64,000 nt of DNA, from contig CP074381.1 of NCBI GenBank assembly GCA_022041995.1, positions 1,984,001 through 2,048,000 of the forward strand, written 5' to 3'. The notes beneath the pieces are model-generated. The model worked only from the letters and a program-made list of their open reading frames with translations, was not told the DNA's origin and made no database searches. This stretch comes from Cupriavidus necator. Lineage in GTDB: Bacteria; Pseudomonadota; Gammaproteobacteria; Burkholderiales; Burkholderiaceae. Positions 1-9,642 of this stretch are shown here, in pieces. Each line of letters begins with the position of its first letter. Position 1 is the stretch's first letter. Position numbers and translations under genes: made by a program.

Positions 1-2
1 CA

Positions 3-383
3 TGGCCAAAACAGGTAAGGATTGTCGAAGTCGGACCGCGGGACGGCCTCCAGAGTGAAAAGCAGATAGTTCCTGCCGCGGTAAAGATCGAGCTTATCGA
101 ACGTCTGGCGGATGCGGGATTGCCGGCGGTGGAAGCCACGGCCTTCGTGTCGCCACGGTGGGTGCCGCAGATGGCAGACAATGCTTCGGGCAACGTTGCC
201 ACCGAGGACGTTGTCTACTTGCTCAGCTCCATGGGGATCGAGACAGGTGTCGATATGGACAAGCTGCTCTCGGCCAGCGCCTTCATCTCGGATCATCTGG
301 GCCGCCGGCCGGCTTCCAAGGCGGCACGGGCCCTGATGGCGAATCGCGGTCACGTCACACCGAAGGGGACCTGCCAGTCATGA
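3..383 (+). pseudogene. Hydroxymethylglutaryl-CoA lyase, internally deleted
   Basis: HMG-CoA lyase cleaves HMG-CoA to acetoacetate and acetyl-CoA, the last step of leucine degradation. The frame opens at the window edge with the family's N-terminal strand and signature ([16 protein letters not shown], then [12 protein letters not shown]) and jumps directly to the C-terminal block ([13 protein letters not shown], then [12 protein letters not shown]). About 170 central residues of the usual ~300, including the metal-binding and catalytic Cys region, are missing, yet the frame is kept. It therefore cannot be a functional lyase. The mcc genes nearby belong to the same pathway, so this is probably the decayed liuE of that cluster. 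The stop overlaps the next start as ATGA. The true start lies left of the window or is lost. Confidence 0.8.
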
Positions 384-1054
384 CCATTCTCTATCACTGC
401 ATGAGTGCGCGCTCCTTCCGTCCCCTCTGGATGCTGGAGGAGCTGGGCCGGGAATATGAGCTGGTGATGCTTCCTTTCCCGCCGCGCATCCTGTCGCGGG
501 ATTTTCTGGGCATCAATCCGCTGGGTACGGTTCCATTCCTGATCGACGGGACGACAAGGATGTCAGAATCGGCTGCGATCTGCCAGTACCTCTGCGCAAC
601 CAGTGCGCCCACCTCGCTGCAGGTCGAAGCAGGGGAAGACGATTTCGGCGCCTACCTGAATTACCTTCATTTCGGTGAGGCTACCCTTACGTTTCCGCAG
701 ACGCTGGTCCTTCGCTATTCGAGATTCGAACCAGAAGCGCGGCGCCAGCCGACAGTCGCCGCGGATTACGCGAAATGGTTTCTGGCGCGCTTGCGCACAC
801 TGGAACCGGTAATCGAGAAGCACGCATACCTGTGCTCGGGTCGTTTCACCGCGGCCGATGTTTCCGTGGGCTATGCCTTGCTGCTCGCACAGCACTTGGG
901 ACTCCAGCCGCGCTTCATGCCGGCGACAGCGGATTACTGGCAGCGTTTGCAGCTGCGACCTGGCTTCATCCGTGCCCTGAAAGCCCAGGAGGCGGCAGCG
1001 CTGGCGCAGGGCATTTCGATTGTCCATGGGCCGGACACCGCGCCAGGCACGTAG
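380..1054 (+). CDS. Glutathione S-transferase family protein
   Basis: A 224-residue cytosolic GST-like protein. The N-terminal thioredoxin fold carries the family pattern ([15 protein letters not shown] at residues 9-23; NPLGTVPFL with the cis-Pro near 54; ESAAICQYL near 65, which binds the glutathione gamma-glutamyl group). The C-terminal helical domain contains the N-capping motif ([12 protein letters not shown]). The length is normal for bacterial GSTs. The ATG at 380 overlaps the upstream TGA, implying translational coupling with the HMG-CoA lyase remnant. The substrate cannot be read from sequence. Confidence 0.85.
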   Translation: MTILYHCMSARSFRPLWMLEELGREYELVMLPFPPRILSRDFLGINPLGTVPFLIDGTTRMSESAAICQYLCATSAPTSLQVEAGEDDFGAYLNYLHFGEATLTFPQTLVLRYSRFEPEARRQPTVAADYAKWFLARLRTLEPVIEKHAYLCSGRFTAADVSVGYALLLAQHLGLQPRFMPATADYWQRLQLRPGFIRALKAQEAAALAQGISIVHGPDTAPGT

Positions 1055-1134
1055 GCTGGCGGGGGCTCCTGAAGCCGGGATGGTGCAACCATGTGTGCCT
1101 GTCCATCGCCACGGCGCACGACGCATCCTCTACT

Positions 1135-1470
1135 TTATTGGGGGCTGCGGTTTCAGCACGGTCATGTTCTGGATCGCGTTCTTCACGTGTTTGTTCATGG
1201 TGTACGCGCTCAGTTCCTGGCTGACAAAATTGATGGCCAACGCGGGCTATAGCCTCGGCTCCGCGCTGACTTTTGTGCTGGTGTTGAATTTCGGCGCCAT
1301 CGCCGGTGCGGTCGGCGGAGGCTGGCTGGCCGACCGCTTTCACATCAAGCATGTGCTGGTGGTGTTCTTCGCGCTGGCGGCCGTGTCGATCGCCATGCTC
1401 GGCTACAAGGTTCCGACCGCGGTGCTGTACTTTCTTGTCGGCATGGCCGGCGCCACGACTGCGCTGAGAG
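1135..1470 (+). pseudogene. MFS transporter fragment (aromatic acid:H+ symporter type)
   Basis: About 110 residues of a membrane transporter, truncated at both ends. The visible part (MVYALSSWLTKLMANAGYS, then GAVGGGWLADRFHIKHVLV) matches the middle of AAHS-family major facilitator proteins, which import aromatic acids such as 4-hydroxybenzoate or muconate. The second stretch is the loop motif between two transmembrane helices. Similarity stops after GMAGATT and the frame runs into unrelated sequence ending at 1538. No start codon or ribosome site serves it. It follows the GST directly and looks like a remnant left by a deletion. Confidence 0.7.
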
Positions 1471-1678
1471 GGGAGCGTTCACCAGGGGTTGACGGCTTGC
1501 GTCCGGCGCCGCCGCTGGGGAACGATTGTCTGGAATGAGGCTAGTTCCCCGGTACGCTGGCTCCGTGCTTCTTGCAAAAAAAGAGGTGGCATCGCAGGCG
1601 ATGTCCCCCCAGCTTGCTGACAAAGCCAGCCTGCGTGCTGCCAGTTTGCTTCCCCTCCCGCTTGCGGAAGAGACTAAA

Positions 1679-1718
1679 GCACGTTCGCACGTGCCGACAG
1701 GCCTAAGCCTTGTCGGCA
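1679..1718 (-). terminator. Tandem hairpins downstream of mccA
   Basis: Two adjacent, slightly overlapping hairpins lie 10-50 bases beyond the mccA stop: TGCCGACA...TGTCGGCA (1692-1718, with an inner GGC/GCC) and GCACGT-TCGC-ACGTGC (1679-1694). On the minus strand the second is followed only by TTTAG, so it is a weak intrinsic terminator at best. Confidence 0.4.
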
Positions 1719-1729
1719 ACCTGCCGATA

Positions 1730-3745
1730 TCAAGCCTCAAACGCCAGCAGTTGCGCCCCTTCGGTCACTTGCTCGCCGATGCCGTACAGCACCTCGCTGA
1801 CCACGCCGTCGGCCGGCGCGCTGATGGTGTGCTCCATCTTCATCGCCTCCATCACCAGCAGCGGCGCGCCGCGCGTGACGGTGCTGCCGGCCTCGACCAT
1901 CACCGCGATGACCTTCCCAGGCATCGGCGCGGTCAACTTGCCGCCTTCGCTTTCTGATTCGCCTGCATGGGCCAGGGGACCGAGCCAGGTCAGCGTGACG
2001 TGACGACCGGCACTGAAGACGTGGACCATCTCGCCATCGAGATGCACCTGGCCGTGCGTGCGGCACGTGCCGAGGTCGACGCGGATATCGTCGGCCTTGC
2101 ATTGCGTGGAGAATTGCCCAGCCATGCCCGCGTAGTACAGCGTGCTGCCGCGCTCATTGGTGTTCAGCGTCACGTCGAGCACCTGCTCGCCATAGCCGAA
2201 GCGCAACTGGCGCGACGCGCCGCCGTTCAGCCGCCACGCGCCGCCATGGGTCCACGGCGAATGCTGGTCGGCGGCATCGATACGTCGTTCCTTGTTCTCG
2301 CGATCCAGCAGCGCCGCCACGGCCAGGGCGATGACTTCCATGCCGACCGGCGCCGGCGGCGGGAACAAGACCTTCTCGTTGCGCTCGATCAGGCCGGTGT
2401 CGAGATCGGCGGTGCGGAACGCCTGGGACGACACCAGCCGCTGCAGGAAGGCCACGTTGGTCGACAGCCCCACCACGTGGTAGGCCGCCAGCGCCTGGCG
2501 CATGCGCGCCAGCGCCTCGTCGCGGTCCTTGCCCCAGACGATCAGCTTGGCGATCATCGGGTCGTAGAACGGGCTGATGGTGTCGCCCTCGCGCACGCCG
2601 GCATCGATGCGGATACCCGCCGGGCCGTGTGCATCCTCACCGCGCATGAACTGCACCGCCGGCGGCGTGCGCAGGAAGCGCAGCGTGCCGGTGGACGGCA
2701 GGAACTGCTTGTCGGGGTTCTCGGCGTAGATACGCGCTTCCAGCGCATGGCCGTCGATACGCAGTTGCTCCTGCGTGAGCGGCAGCGCTTCACCGGCGGC
2801 GACGCGCAGCTGCCATTCGACCAGGTCCTGCCCGGTGATCATTTCGGTGACGGGGTGCTCCACCTGCAGGCGCGTGTTCATCTCCATGAAGTAGAAGGAG
2901 CCATCTTGATTGGCGATGAACTCGACCGTGCCGGCGCCGACATAGCCCACCGCCCTGGCCGCGGCCACTGCCGCTTCGCCCATGGCGCGGCGGCGCTCCT
3001 CGGTCATGCCCGGCGCGGGGGCTTCTTCCAGCACCTTCTGGTGGCGGCGCTGCACCGAGCAGTCGCGCTCGAACAGGTAGACGCAGTTGCCGTGGGTATC
3101 GGCAAACACCTGAATCTCGATATGGCGGGGGCGCGTCAGGTACTTCTCCGCCAGCACCTTGTCATCGCCAAAGCTGGCGCTGGCCTCGCGCTTGACCGAG
3201 GCCAGCGCGGCCTCGAAGCCGTCGCCCGACTCGACCACGCGCATGCCCTTGCCGCCGCCGCCAGCGCTGGCCTTGAGCAGCACCGGGTAGCCGATGCGGT
3301 CGGCCTCGCGGCGCAGCAGCGCCGGATCCTGGTCCTCGCCGTGGTAGCCGGGCACCAGCGGCACCGCGGCCTTCTCCATCAACTGCTTGGCCGCGCTCTT
3401 GCTGCCCATCGCGTGGATGGCGGACGCCGGCGGGCCGATGAAGACCAGCCCCGCCGCGGCGCAGGCCTCGGCAAAGGCTTCGTTCTCGGACAGGAAGCCG
3501 TAGCCCGGGTGGATGGCCTGGGCGCCGGTCTCCTTCGCCATCTCGATGATGTGGTCCGCGCGCAGGTAGCTGTCGCGCGCGGCCGCGCCGCCGATATGCA
3601 CGGCCTCGTCGCAGAAGGCGACGTGGCGCGCGTCGGCGTCGGCATCCGAGTACACCGCAACGGTGCGGATGCCGAGCCGGCGGCAGGTGGCGGCCACGCG
3701 GCAGGCAATTTCACCGCGGTTGGCGATCAGGATCTTGTTGAACAT
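1730..3745 (-). CDS. mccA: Methylcrotonyl-CoA carboxylase biotin-containing (alpha) subunit
   Basis: The alpha subunit carboxylates its own biotin with ATP and bicarbonate; the beta subunit then transfers the CO2 to 3-methylcrotonyl-CoA in leucine degradation. The 671-residue protein has the biotin carboxylase start (MFNKILIANRGEIA), the ATP-grasp glycine loop GGGGKGM at 162-168, the MEMNTRLQVEHPVTE catalytic segment, and a biotinyl domain near the C-terminus with MEAMKMEH (biotinylated Lys636). I chose the ATG at 3745 rather than 3769 because family members begin MFNKILIANRGE. It lies about 30 bp after mccB on the same strand. A closely related propionyl- or geranyl-CoA carboxylase cannot be fully excluded, but the partner gene supports MCC. 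Confidence 0.9.
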   Translation of the reverse strand: MFNKILIANRGEIACRVAATCRRLGIRTVAVYSDADADARHVAFCDEAVHIGGAAARDSYLRADHIIEMAKETGAQAIHPGYGFLSENEAFAEACAAAGLVFIGPPASAIHAMGSKSAAKQLMEKAAVPLVPGYHGEDQDPALLRREADRIGYPVLLKASAGGGGKGMRVVESGDGFEAALASVKREASASFGDDKVLAEKYLTRPRHIEIQVFADTHGNCVYLFERDCSVQRRHQKVLEEAPAPGMTEERRRAMGEAAVAAARAVGYVGAGTVEFIANQDGSFYFMEMNTRLQVEHPVTEMITGQDLVEWQLRVAAGEALPLTQEQLRIDGHALEARIYAENPDKQFLPSTGTLRFLRTPPAVQFMRGEDAHGPAGIRIDAGVREGDTISPFYDPMIAKLIVWGKDRDEALARMRQALAAYHVVGLSTNVAFLQRLVSSQAFRTADLDTGLIERNEKVLFPPPAPVGMEVIALAVAALLDRENKERRIDAADQHSPWTHGGAWRLNGGASRQLRFGYGEQVLDVTLNTNERGSTLYYAGMAGQFSTQCKADDIRVDLGTCRTHGQVHLDGEMVHVFSAGRHVTLTWLGPLAHAGESESEGGKLTAPMPGKVIAVMVEAGSTVTRGAPLLVMEAMKMEHTISAPADGVVSEVLYGIGEQVTEGAQLLAFEA

Positions 3746-3776
3746 TGGTCTTCCTAGTCGTTGTGACATGCCGTGA

Positions 3777-5384
3777 TTACATGCGGAACACGCCGAACTT
3801 CATGTCCTCGATGGGCGCGTTCAGGCTCGCGGAAAGGCCCAGGCCCAGCACGGTGCGGGTCTGCGCGGGATCGATCACGCCGTCGTCCCACAGCCGCGCA
3901 CTGGCGAAATAAGGATGGCCCTGGTGCTCGTACTGGTCGCGGATCGGCTGCTTGAACGCCTCTTCCTCTTGCGCGCTCCACGTGCCGCCCTTGCCCTCGA
4001 TGCCGTCGCGGCGCACCGTGGCCAGCACGCTGGCGGCCTGCTCGCCGCCCATCACCGAGATGCGCGCGTTCGGCCACATCCACAGGAAGCGCGGCGAATA
4101 GGCGCGCCCGCACATGCCGTAGTTGCCCGCACCGAACGAGCCGCCGATGATCACGGTGAACTTGGGCACCTGCGCGGTGGCCACTGCGGTCACCATCTTG
4201 GCGCCGTTGCGGGCGATGCCTTCGTTCTCGTACTTGCGGCCCACCATGAAGCCGGTGATGTTCTGCAGGAACACCAGCGGGATCTTGCGCTGGCAGCACA
4301 GCTCGATGAAGTGCGCGCCCTTGAGTGCAGACTCGGAGAACAGGATGCCGTTGTTGGCAATGATGCCGACTGGGTAGCCCCAGATGCGGGCGAAGCCGCA
4401 CACCAGCGTGGTGCCGTAGCGCGCCTTGAATTCGTCGAACTCGGAGCCGTCGACCAGGCGTGCGATCACCTCGCGCACGTCATAAGGCTTGCGCGTGTCG
4501 GTCGGGATCACGCCGTACAGCTCTTCCACCGGGTACAGCGGCTCGACCGGCTCGTGCAGGCGGATCTGGTCCGGCTTGCGGCGGTTCAGGTGCTGCACGA
4601 TATTGCGCGCCAGGCTCAGCGCGTGGTGGTCATTCTGCGCAAAGTAGTCGGCCACGCCGGACAGGCGCGTATGCACGTCGGCGCCGCCCAGGTCTTCGGC
4701 GCTGACTTCCTCGCCGGTGGCCGCCTTCACCAGCGGCGGCCCGCCGAGGAAGATGGTGCCCTGGTTCTTGACGATGATCGACTCATCGCTCATCGCCGGC
4801 ACGTAGGCGCCGCCGGCGGTGCACGAGCCCATCACCACCGCGATCTGCGGGATACCGCGCTTGGACAGGTTGGCCTGGTTGTAGAAGATGCGGCCGAAGT
4901 GGTCGCGGTCCGGGAACACATCGTCCTGGTTGGGCAGGTTGGCGCCGCCGGAATCCACCAGGTAGATGCACGGCAGGTTGTTCTCCTCGGCGATCTCCTG
5001 CGCGCGCACATGCTTCTTGACCGTCATCGGGTAGTAGGTGCCGCCCTTGACGGTGGCGTCATTGCAGACGATCACGCATTCCTGCCCGGCCACGCGGCCG
5101 ATGCCGGTGATGATGCCCGCGCCCGGCGCGGCATGGTCGTACATGTCATAGGCCGCGAGCTGCGACAGCTCCAGGAACGGCGTGCCCGGATCCAGCAGTT
5201 GCTGCACGCGCTCGCGCGGCAGCAGCTTGCCGCGCGACAGGTGCTTGTCGCGCGCGTCTTTGCCGCCGCCTTCGGCGAGCTTCGCAATCCTGGCCTCCAG
5301 GTCGGCTACCAGGGCCTGCATGGCCTCGGCGTTGGCCTTGAAGGATTCGGAGCGGGCGTTCAGTTTGGTTTCGATGGTTGGCAT
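3777..5384 (-). CDS. mccB: Methylcrotonyl-CoA carboxylase carboxyltransferase (beta) subunit
   Basis: The 535-residue carboxyltransferase moves CO2 from carboxybiotin to 3-methylcrotonyl-CoA. It shows the crotonase-fold acyl-CoA carboxylase beta layout: [12 protein letters not shown] near residue 50, [16 protein letters not shown] (N-half oxyanion region), the glycine-rich [14 protein letters not shown], and in the C-half [11 protein letters not shown] and [20 protein letters not shown]. Length and motifs match MCC/geranyl-CoA type rather than the propionyl type. It is in one minus-strand operon: acyl-CoA synthetase, mccB, mccA. No isovaleryl-CoA dehydrogenase is in the window. Confidence 0.92.
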   Translation of the reverse strand: MPTIETKLNARSESFKANAEAMQALVADLEARIAKLAEGGGKDARDKHLSRGKLLPRERVQQLLDPGTPFLELSQLAAYDMYDHAAPGAGIITGIGRVAGQECVIVCNDATVKGGTYYPMTVKKHVRAQEIAEENNLPCIYLVDSGGANLPNQDDVFPDRDHFGRIFYNQANLSKRGIPQIAVVMGSCTAGGAYVPAMSDESIIVKNQGTIFLGGPPLVKAATGEEVSAEDLGGADVHTRLSGVADYFAQNDHHALSLARNIVQHLNRRKPDQIRLHEPVEPLYPVEELYGVIPTDTRKPYDVREVIARLVDGSEFDEFKARYGTTLVCGFARIWGYPVGIIANNGILFSESALKGAHFIELCCQRKIPLVFLQNITGFMVGRKYENEGIARNGAKMVTAVATAQVPKFTVIIGGSFGAGNYGMCGRAYSPRFLWMWPNARISVMGGEQAASVLATVRRDGIEGKGGTWSAQEEEAFKQPIRDQYEHQGHPYFASARLWDDGVIDPAQTRTVLGLGLSASLNAPIEDMKFGVFRM

Positions 5385-5478
5385 ATCGTGCTACTTGGTG
5401 TGCCGCGAGATGGTGTTGTCGGTCGGCAGATGGAGAGGGCAGGCGTGCGGCCAAAGGCTCGGCGCCAGCGCCAGCGCG

Positions 5479-7201
5479 TCAGGCCGTCCTGGATTCGCTC
5501 AGCTTCAGTTCCTGCGTCATGCGCTCGCGCATCACGAATTTCTGTACCTTGCCGGTGATGGTCATGGGCATTTCGTCGACAAAGCGGATGTAGCGGGGGA
5601 TCTTGTAGTGCGCGATCTGGTCGCGGCAGAAATCGCGGATCTCATCCTCCGTGGCGCTCGCGCCTGGCTTGAGCACGATCCACGCGCAGACCTCCTCGCC
5701 ATACCTGTTGTCGGGAACGCCGAACACCTGGACCGCCTGGACCTTGGGGTGGCGGAACAGGAACTCCTCGATCTCGCGCGGATAGATGTTCTCGCCGCCG
5801 CGAATCAGCATGTCCTTCACGCGGCCGACGATGTTGCAGTAGCCTTGCGCGTCGATGGTGGCGAGGTCGCCGGTGTGCATCCAGCCGTCGCGGATGGCTT
5901 CGGCGGTACGCGCCTCGTCATCCCAGTAGCCCAGCATCACCGAATAGCCGCGGGTACACAGCTCGCCTGTTTCGCCTACCGGGACCGTGGCACCTTTCGC
6001 ATCCACGATCCTGACCTCGAGGTGCGGCTGGATGCGGCCCACAGTGGTGGTGCGCTTGTCCAGCGGGTCGGTGGTGCTGCTCTGGAAGGAGACCGGACTC
6101 GTCTCGGTCATGCCATAGGCGATGGTCACCTCGGACATGTGCATCTGCGACACCACGCGCTTCATGGTTTCGATGGGGCAGGGTGACCCTGCCATGATGC
6201 CGGTGCGCAGGGAAGAGAAGTCGTACTGTGAGAAATTCGGGTGATCGAGCTGGGCAATGAACATGGTCGGCACGCCATGCAGTGCCGTGCAGCGCTCTTC
6301 GCTGACTGCCTGCAGGGTGGCTTCGGGCTCGAAGGCCTGGCCGGGGAACACCATTGCCGCGCCGGAGGACACGCAGGCCAGCACCGCCAGGACCATGCCG
6401 AAGCAGTGATAGAAGGGCACCGGAATGCAGAGCTTGTCCTGCTCGGAGAAACGCATCGCCATGGCAATGAAGCGTGCGTTGTTGACGATATTGCGATGGG
6501 TCAGCGTGGCGCCCTTGGGCGCACCAGTAGTGCCGCTGGTGAACTGCACATTGATCGGATCATGGCGATCCAGCTGTGCCGTGATGGCATCCAGCGTCGA
6601 CCGCGCCACGCCTGTGCCGCGCGCCATCACATCGGCATAGCGGAGCATCCCCGGCGTATGGTCGTCGCCCATCCGGATGACGCAGCGCAGTGCCGGTAGC
6701 CGCGCCGCCTGCAGTGCGCCCGGCGCGCATGTGGCCAGTTCCGGGGCGAGCACCTGAAGCATCTCCAGGTACCGTGAGGTCTTGAAGGCTTCCGCCGCGA
6801 CGATCGCCTTGACGCCCACCTTGTTCAGCGCGTATTCCAGCTCGGACAGGCGGTAGGCGGGATTGATGTTCACCAGTACCAGCCCCAGCCGCGCCGTGGC
6901 GAACTGGGTTACCAGCCACTCGACCCGGTTGGGGGACCAGATTCCAATCCGGTCGCCGCGCTCCAGCCCCAACGTGTGCAGGCCTGCCGCCAGTGCGTCC
7001 ACGGCGTCGGAGAATTCGCGCCAGTTCCAGCGCACCCCTTGCTCGCGAAAGGCAACGGCTTCCCGCTCGGGTAGCCAGCCACCGTTTGCGCCAGCAACTC
7101 GGGCACGGTTTGCTCCGACAGCGGAATGGTGGTGTCCCCCTCACATGCGACAACCCGCCAATCGGCAGGATGGTGGGAGAGGACTCGGCCTGCATCGTCA
7201 T
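5479..7201 (-). pseudogene. AMP-dependent acyl-CoA synthetase (two frameshifts near the N-terminus)
   Basis: An ANL-family ligase that would activate a carboxylic acid (likely short or branched chain, from context) to its CoA thioester. The main frame (5479-7035) has the P-loop [10 protein letters not shown], the YGMTETSP motif, the HTGDLATID motif and the C-terminal GKVQKF lysine. The N-terminus (ATG 7201, MTMQAESSP) is in another frame. Reading through requires one extra G in the G5 run at about 7136 and one extra C at about 7070, giving a continuous ~574-residue enzyme. Both changes are single bases in G/C runs, so the gene may be intact in the organism. It heads the mcc operon and faces a TetR regulator. 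Confidence 0.8.
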
Positions 7202-7241
7202 ACTTGTCTCCAAAGCCCGGTTGTGGTTCGTCTCGCTTGTA

Positions 7242-7267
7242 TATTTGTGAGTATCACTCAACAAATA
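7242..7267. promoter_or_regulatory. Candidate TetR operator in the acyl-CoA synthetase leader
   Basis: A near-perfect inverted repeat, TATTTGTGAGT-ATC-ACTCAACAAATA broken by one extra A, lies about 40 bases upstream of the synthetase start in the divergent intergenic region. Its size and place fit a TetR-family operator. Confidence 0.5.
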
Positions 7268-7420
7268 TCGTATCGATGAATTTTGGGGCAGCGCCTCCGG
7301 GTTTCCCCGGATATTGGTGGATGCTTGCTCGGATTTCGAAGCATCTTCCGAGGTTCGCCTGACGCCTGTTGGTGCTATGGTTGAAAAATACATGGTGCTG
7401 ATCGAAATGACAACCTAAAA

Positions 7421-7460
7421 TTGAGCAATGCTCAAGTCTGGGTTGAGCCGGCCCTATAAT
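7421..7460 (+). promoter_or_regulatory. tetR promoter and overlapping palindrome
   Basis: A perfect TATAAT hexamer at 7455-7460 lies 33 bases before the TetR start. A perfect palindrome TTGAGC-AAT-GCTCAA at 7421-7435 covers the expected -35 position. This suggests autoregulation; no good -35 hexamer is visible. Confidence 0.5.
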
Positions 7461-7492
7461 TTCGCCTTTGGGCAAGCAAGGACTCAATCAAG

Positions 7493-8188
7493 ATGGAAGA
7501 CGTCACATCGCCCCGCCGTGTGCCGGCGGGCGCCAAGGCGGAACAACGCATCCGGGACATCCTGCGCGTCAGCCGCGAGGTATTCGCCGAACTCGGCTAT
7601 GAGCGGACCACGACCACCGAGATCGCCCAGCGCCTGGGCATCTCCGAGGGCACGGTGTTCACCTACTTCCATGGCAAGCGCGAGCTATGCGCACGCGTGA
7701 TCGAGGACTGGTATGACGAGATCATCGGCACCGTGGAACAAGGCATGCCGCACGGGCAGAGCACCAAGGTGCAGCTGGAGTTTTATGTCAGCACACACCT
7801 GAGGTTGTTCCTGATCCAGGGGACGGGCTTGTGTGCGCTGGTGTTGTCAGAGGGACGTGCTAAAGGGCCGGGGCTGGGAGAGGTGTTCGTACCGCTGCAG
7901 CGCCGCTATACGGCGCCGTTGATGGACTTGCTGGCGCGGGCGCGGGACAGCGGCGAGATTCGGGATGACCTGCCGTTGAGTCTGCTGCGCTCGGCAATTC
8001 TCGGGCCGATGGAGCACATCCTGTGGGACGCGATCGCCCGGCAGCGGCAGGTGGATATCGAGAAAACGGCCAGGGATATGGTTGCGTTGCTGTGGCCCGC
8101 CTTGCTGCCTGTGGATGTCGAGGTGGAGAAGTTGCGGGTATTCTATGGAGAAGTCGGCGCGGCATTGAGAAGGGCGGGCAAAGGTTGA
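7493..8188 (+). CDS. TetR/AcrR-family transcriptional regulator
   Basis: A 231-residue regulator. The N-terminal helix-turn-helix occupies roughly residues 17-63 (TTTTEIAQRLGISEGTVFTYF, where the YF and following HGK are typical of TetR recognition helices). The rest is the helical ligand-binding domain. It is transcribed divergently from the acyl-CoA synthetase-mccB-mccA operon, with two inverted repeats between the genes, so it probably represses that operon and itself in response to an acyl-CoA or free acid. The start ATG at 7493 has an AAGGA ribosome site about 10 bases upstream. Confidence 0.88.
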   Translation: MEDVTSPRRVPAGAKAEQRIRDILRVSREVFAELGYERTTTTEIAQRLGISEGTVFTYFHGKRELCARVIEDWYDEIIGTVEQGMPHGQSTKVQLEFYVSTHLRLFLIQGTGLCALVLSEGRAKGPGLGEVFVPLQRRYTAPLMDLLARARDSGEIRDDLPLSLLRSAILGPMEHILWDAIARQRQVDIEKTARDMVALLWPALLPVDVEVEKLRVFYGEVGAALRRAGKG

Positions 8189-8250
8189 CGCGTGGCGCCC
8201 CTTGGAAGCGCCGGTTTACTAACAACTAGCCTGGTTTTTACGAGGGACTC

Positions 8251-8982
8251 TTGCCGGATTCATACGTCGCCATGCGCGATCGCCTGCTGGAAGCGCCGTG
8301 GGCGCGACATCTCTCTGCAGAGCAGCGCGGGCGCGTTGAACGAGAAACCTGCGTGTCGCGCTACGCCGCGGGGTCGCTGGTCTGCCAGCAAGGCGCAGCG
8401 GCCCTGCATTGGGTTGGCGTGCTGGACGGAATGGTGAAGGTTAACACCGTATCGCCGGATGGCCGTGGAACAACGTTCATCGGCGTTTCAACTGGCGGAT
8501 GGCTGGGAGAAGGGTCACTGCTCAAGCACGAGCTTCGTCCCTATGAAGTGGTCACACTGCGCGACAGCTGGATCGCGTTGGTGCCAGCAGAGACCTTTGA
8601 CTGGCTGTTCGAAACAAGCCTGAGCTTCAACCAGTATCTGGTGCGCCAGTTGAACGCGCGACTCGGCCAGTTTGTTGCGGTCGTGGAGAGTTACCGCATG
8701 CAGACAACCACGGCCCAGGTAGCTATTTGCGTCGCGGAACTGTTCAACCCGGCACTGTGTACGGCTACGTCTGACGTCCTGCGGATTTCACAGGAGGAAA
8801 TCGCACGTCTGTGCGGTCTGTCCCGCCAGGTCGTGAATCGCGCCCTGCACGAACTGGAGGCAGCCGGCCTGGTTCGAATGCAATATGGCACGATCCATGT
8901 ACTGGATGTCCCAGCCTTGCATGCTTTTGGACGAGGCATCGACCCGAGACAGCAAAGTCCGGCATCGATGCCTGAGGGCTGA
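8251..8982 (+). CDS. Crp/Fnr-family transcriptional regulator
   Basis: A 243-residue protein with an N-terminal cyclic-nucleotide-binding beta-barrel (about residues 20-130) and a C-terminal winged helix (ISQEEIARLCGLSRQVVNRAL, residues ~177-197). It lacks an N-terminal cysteine cluster, so it is not an iron-sulfur FNR. A TTG at 8251 is chosen because a GAGGGA ribosome site lies 4-9 bases upstream; an ATG at 8272 is the alternative. It follows the TetR gene by about 60 bases, but its targets are unknown. Confidence 0.85.
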   Translation: MPDSYVAMRDRLLEAPWARHLSAEQRGRVERETCVSRYAAGSLVCQQGAAALHWVGVLDGMVKVNTVSPDGRGTTFIGVSTGGWLGEGSLLKHELRPYEVVTLRDSWIALVPAETFDWLFETSLSFNQYLVRQLNARLGQFVAVVESYRMQTTTAQVAICVAELFNPALCTATSDVLRISQEEIARLCGLSRQVVNRALHELEAAGLVRMQYGTIHVLDVPALHAFGRGIDPRQQSPASMPEG

Positions 8983-9212
8983 CGGCCGGCTGCGACGAGG
9001 ACGTTGATGATTGTGATGGCGTAGAGGGTGATCAGCATGTCGGCTTCGTATGAAGCTTGATGGTGAACAATATTAGTAAGTTCCAAGGGGAATGGAACAT
9101 TGCACTAGCGCGACTTGCTCTCAGGCCATCGGTACGTCGAAGACAAAGCATGTTGTGGTCGCATGGGCGTACAGGCCGACGAGGGTAAGACAGAAGGAAG
9201 GAGTGGGGGCGT

Positions 9213-9565
9213 TCATCTGGTTGCGCCGTTGGTGACCAGATGCTGCTCGGTGAAGTCGGGCGTTGAATTGACCAGGCACATGACCTTGACGATGCGTTTA
9301 ACGCGATTCAGGTCGCCGGTGTGGGCCTGTAGTGTCGACAGCAGATCGATCGCGACTGCGCGGGCCGCGGCGCCCCCTCGTCCGTCGACATCGTGGCGCC
9401 GAGCTTGCCAACCCAGACGTTGCCGTTCTTCTTCGCAATGTGGCCGGAGAGGTAGACAAGGTTGCCGCTCTGCGCGCTCATTACGTACGCGGCAGCCGGC
9501 GCGCCTGCGGGGGACAGCCCGATGTCGAGTGCTTTCAGTCTTTGGTGGATATCGTGTGATTGCAT
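9213..9565 (-). pseudogene. RidA-family protein, frameshifted and C-terminally truncated
   Basis: RidA proteins hydrolyse reactive enamine/imine intermediates. The N-terminal part (MQSHDIHQRLKAL, then GNLVYLSGHIAKKNG) starts at ATG 9565; the second part (VAIDLLSTLQAHTGDLNRV, then CLVNSTPDFTEQH) is in the next frame, and they join across the G5 run at 9373-9377 if one G is missing. The sequence stops after LVTNGA, about 40 residues short of the usual C-terminus, which holds the conserved arginine/glutamate end. The truncation is not explained by a single base and looks real. It is the last gene of the minus-strand MFS-creatininase operon. Confidence 0.75.
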
Positions 9566-9642
9566 GATGTTTGTCGATAGAGGGCGAGATGCCTGGCGCC
9601 ACGGCGCGTTATCGCGAGCCATGTGGCGCCGGCGCACCGCTT

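Noticed and set aside
1967..3757. 596-codon open frame on the plus strand
   Set aside because: It is antisense to mccA and has the His/Arg/Val-rich composition of a GC-rich shadow frame; the mccA strand carries all family motifs.
3915..5558. 547-codon plus-strand frame
   Set aside because: Antisense shadow of mccB; no recognisable domain.
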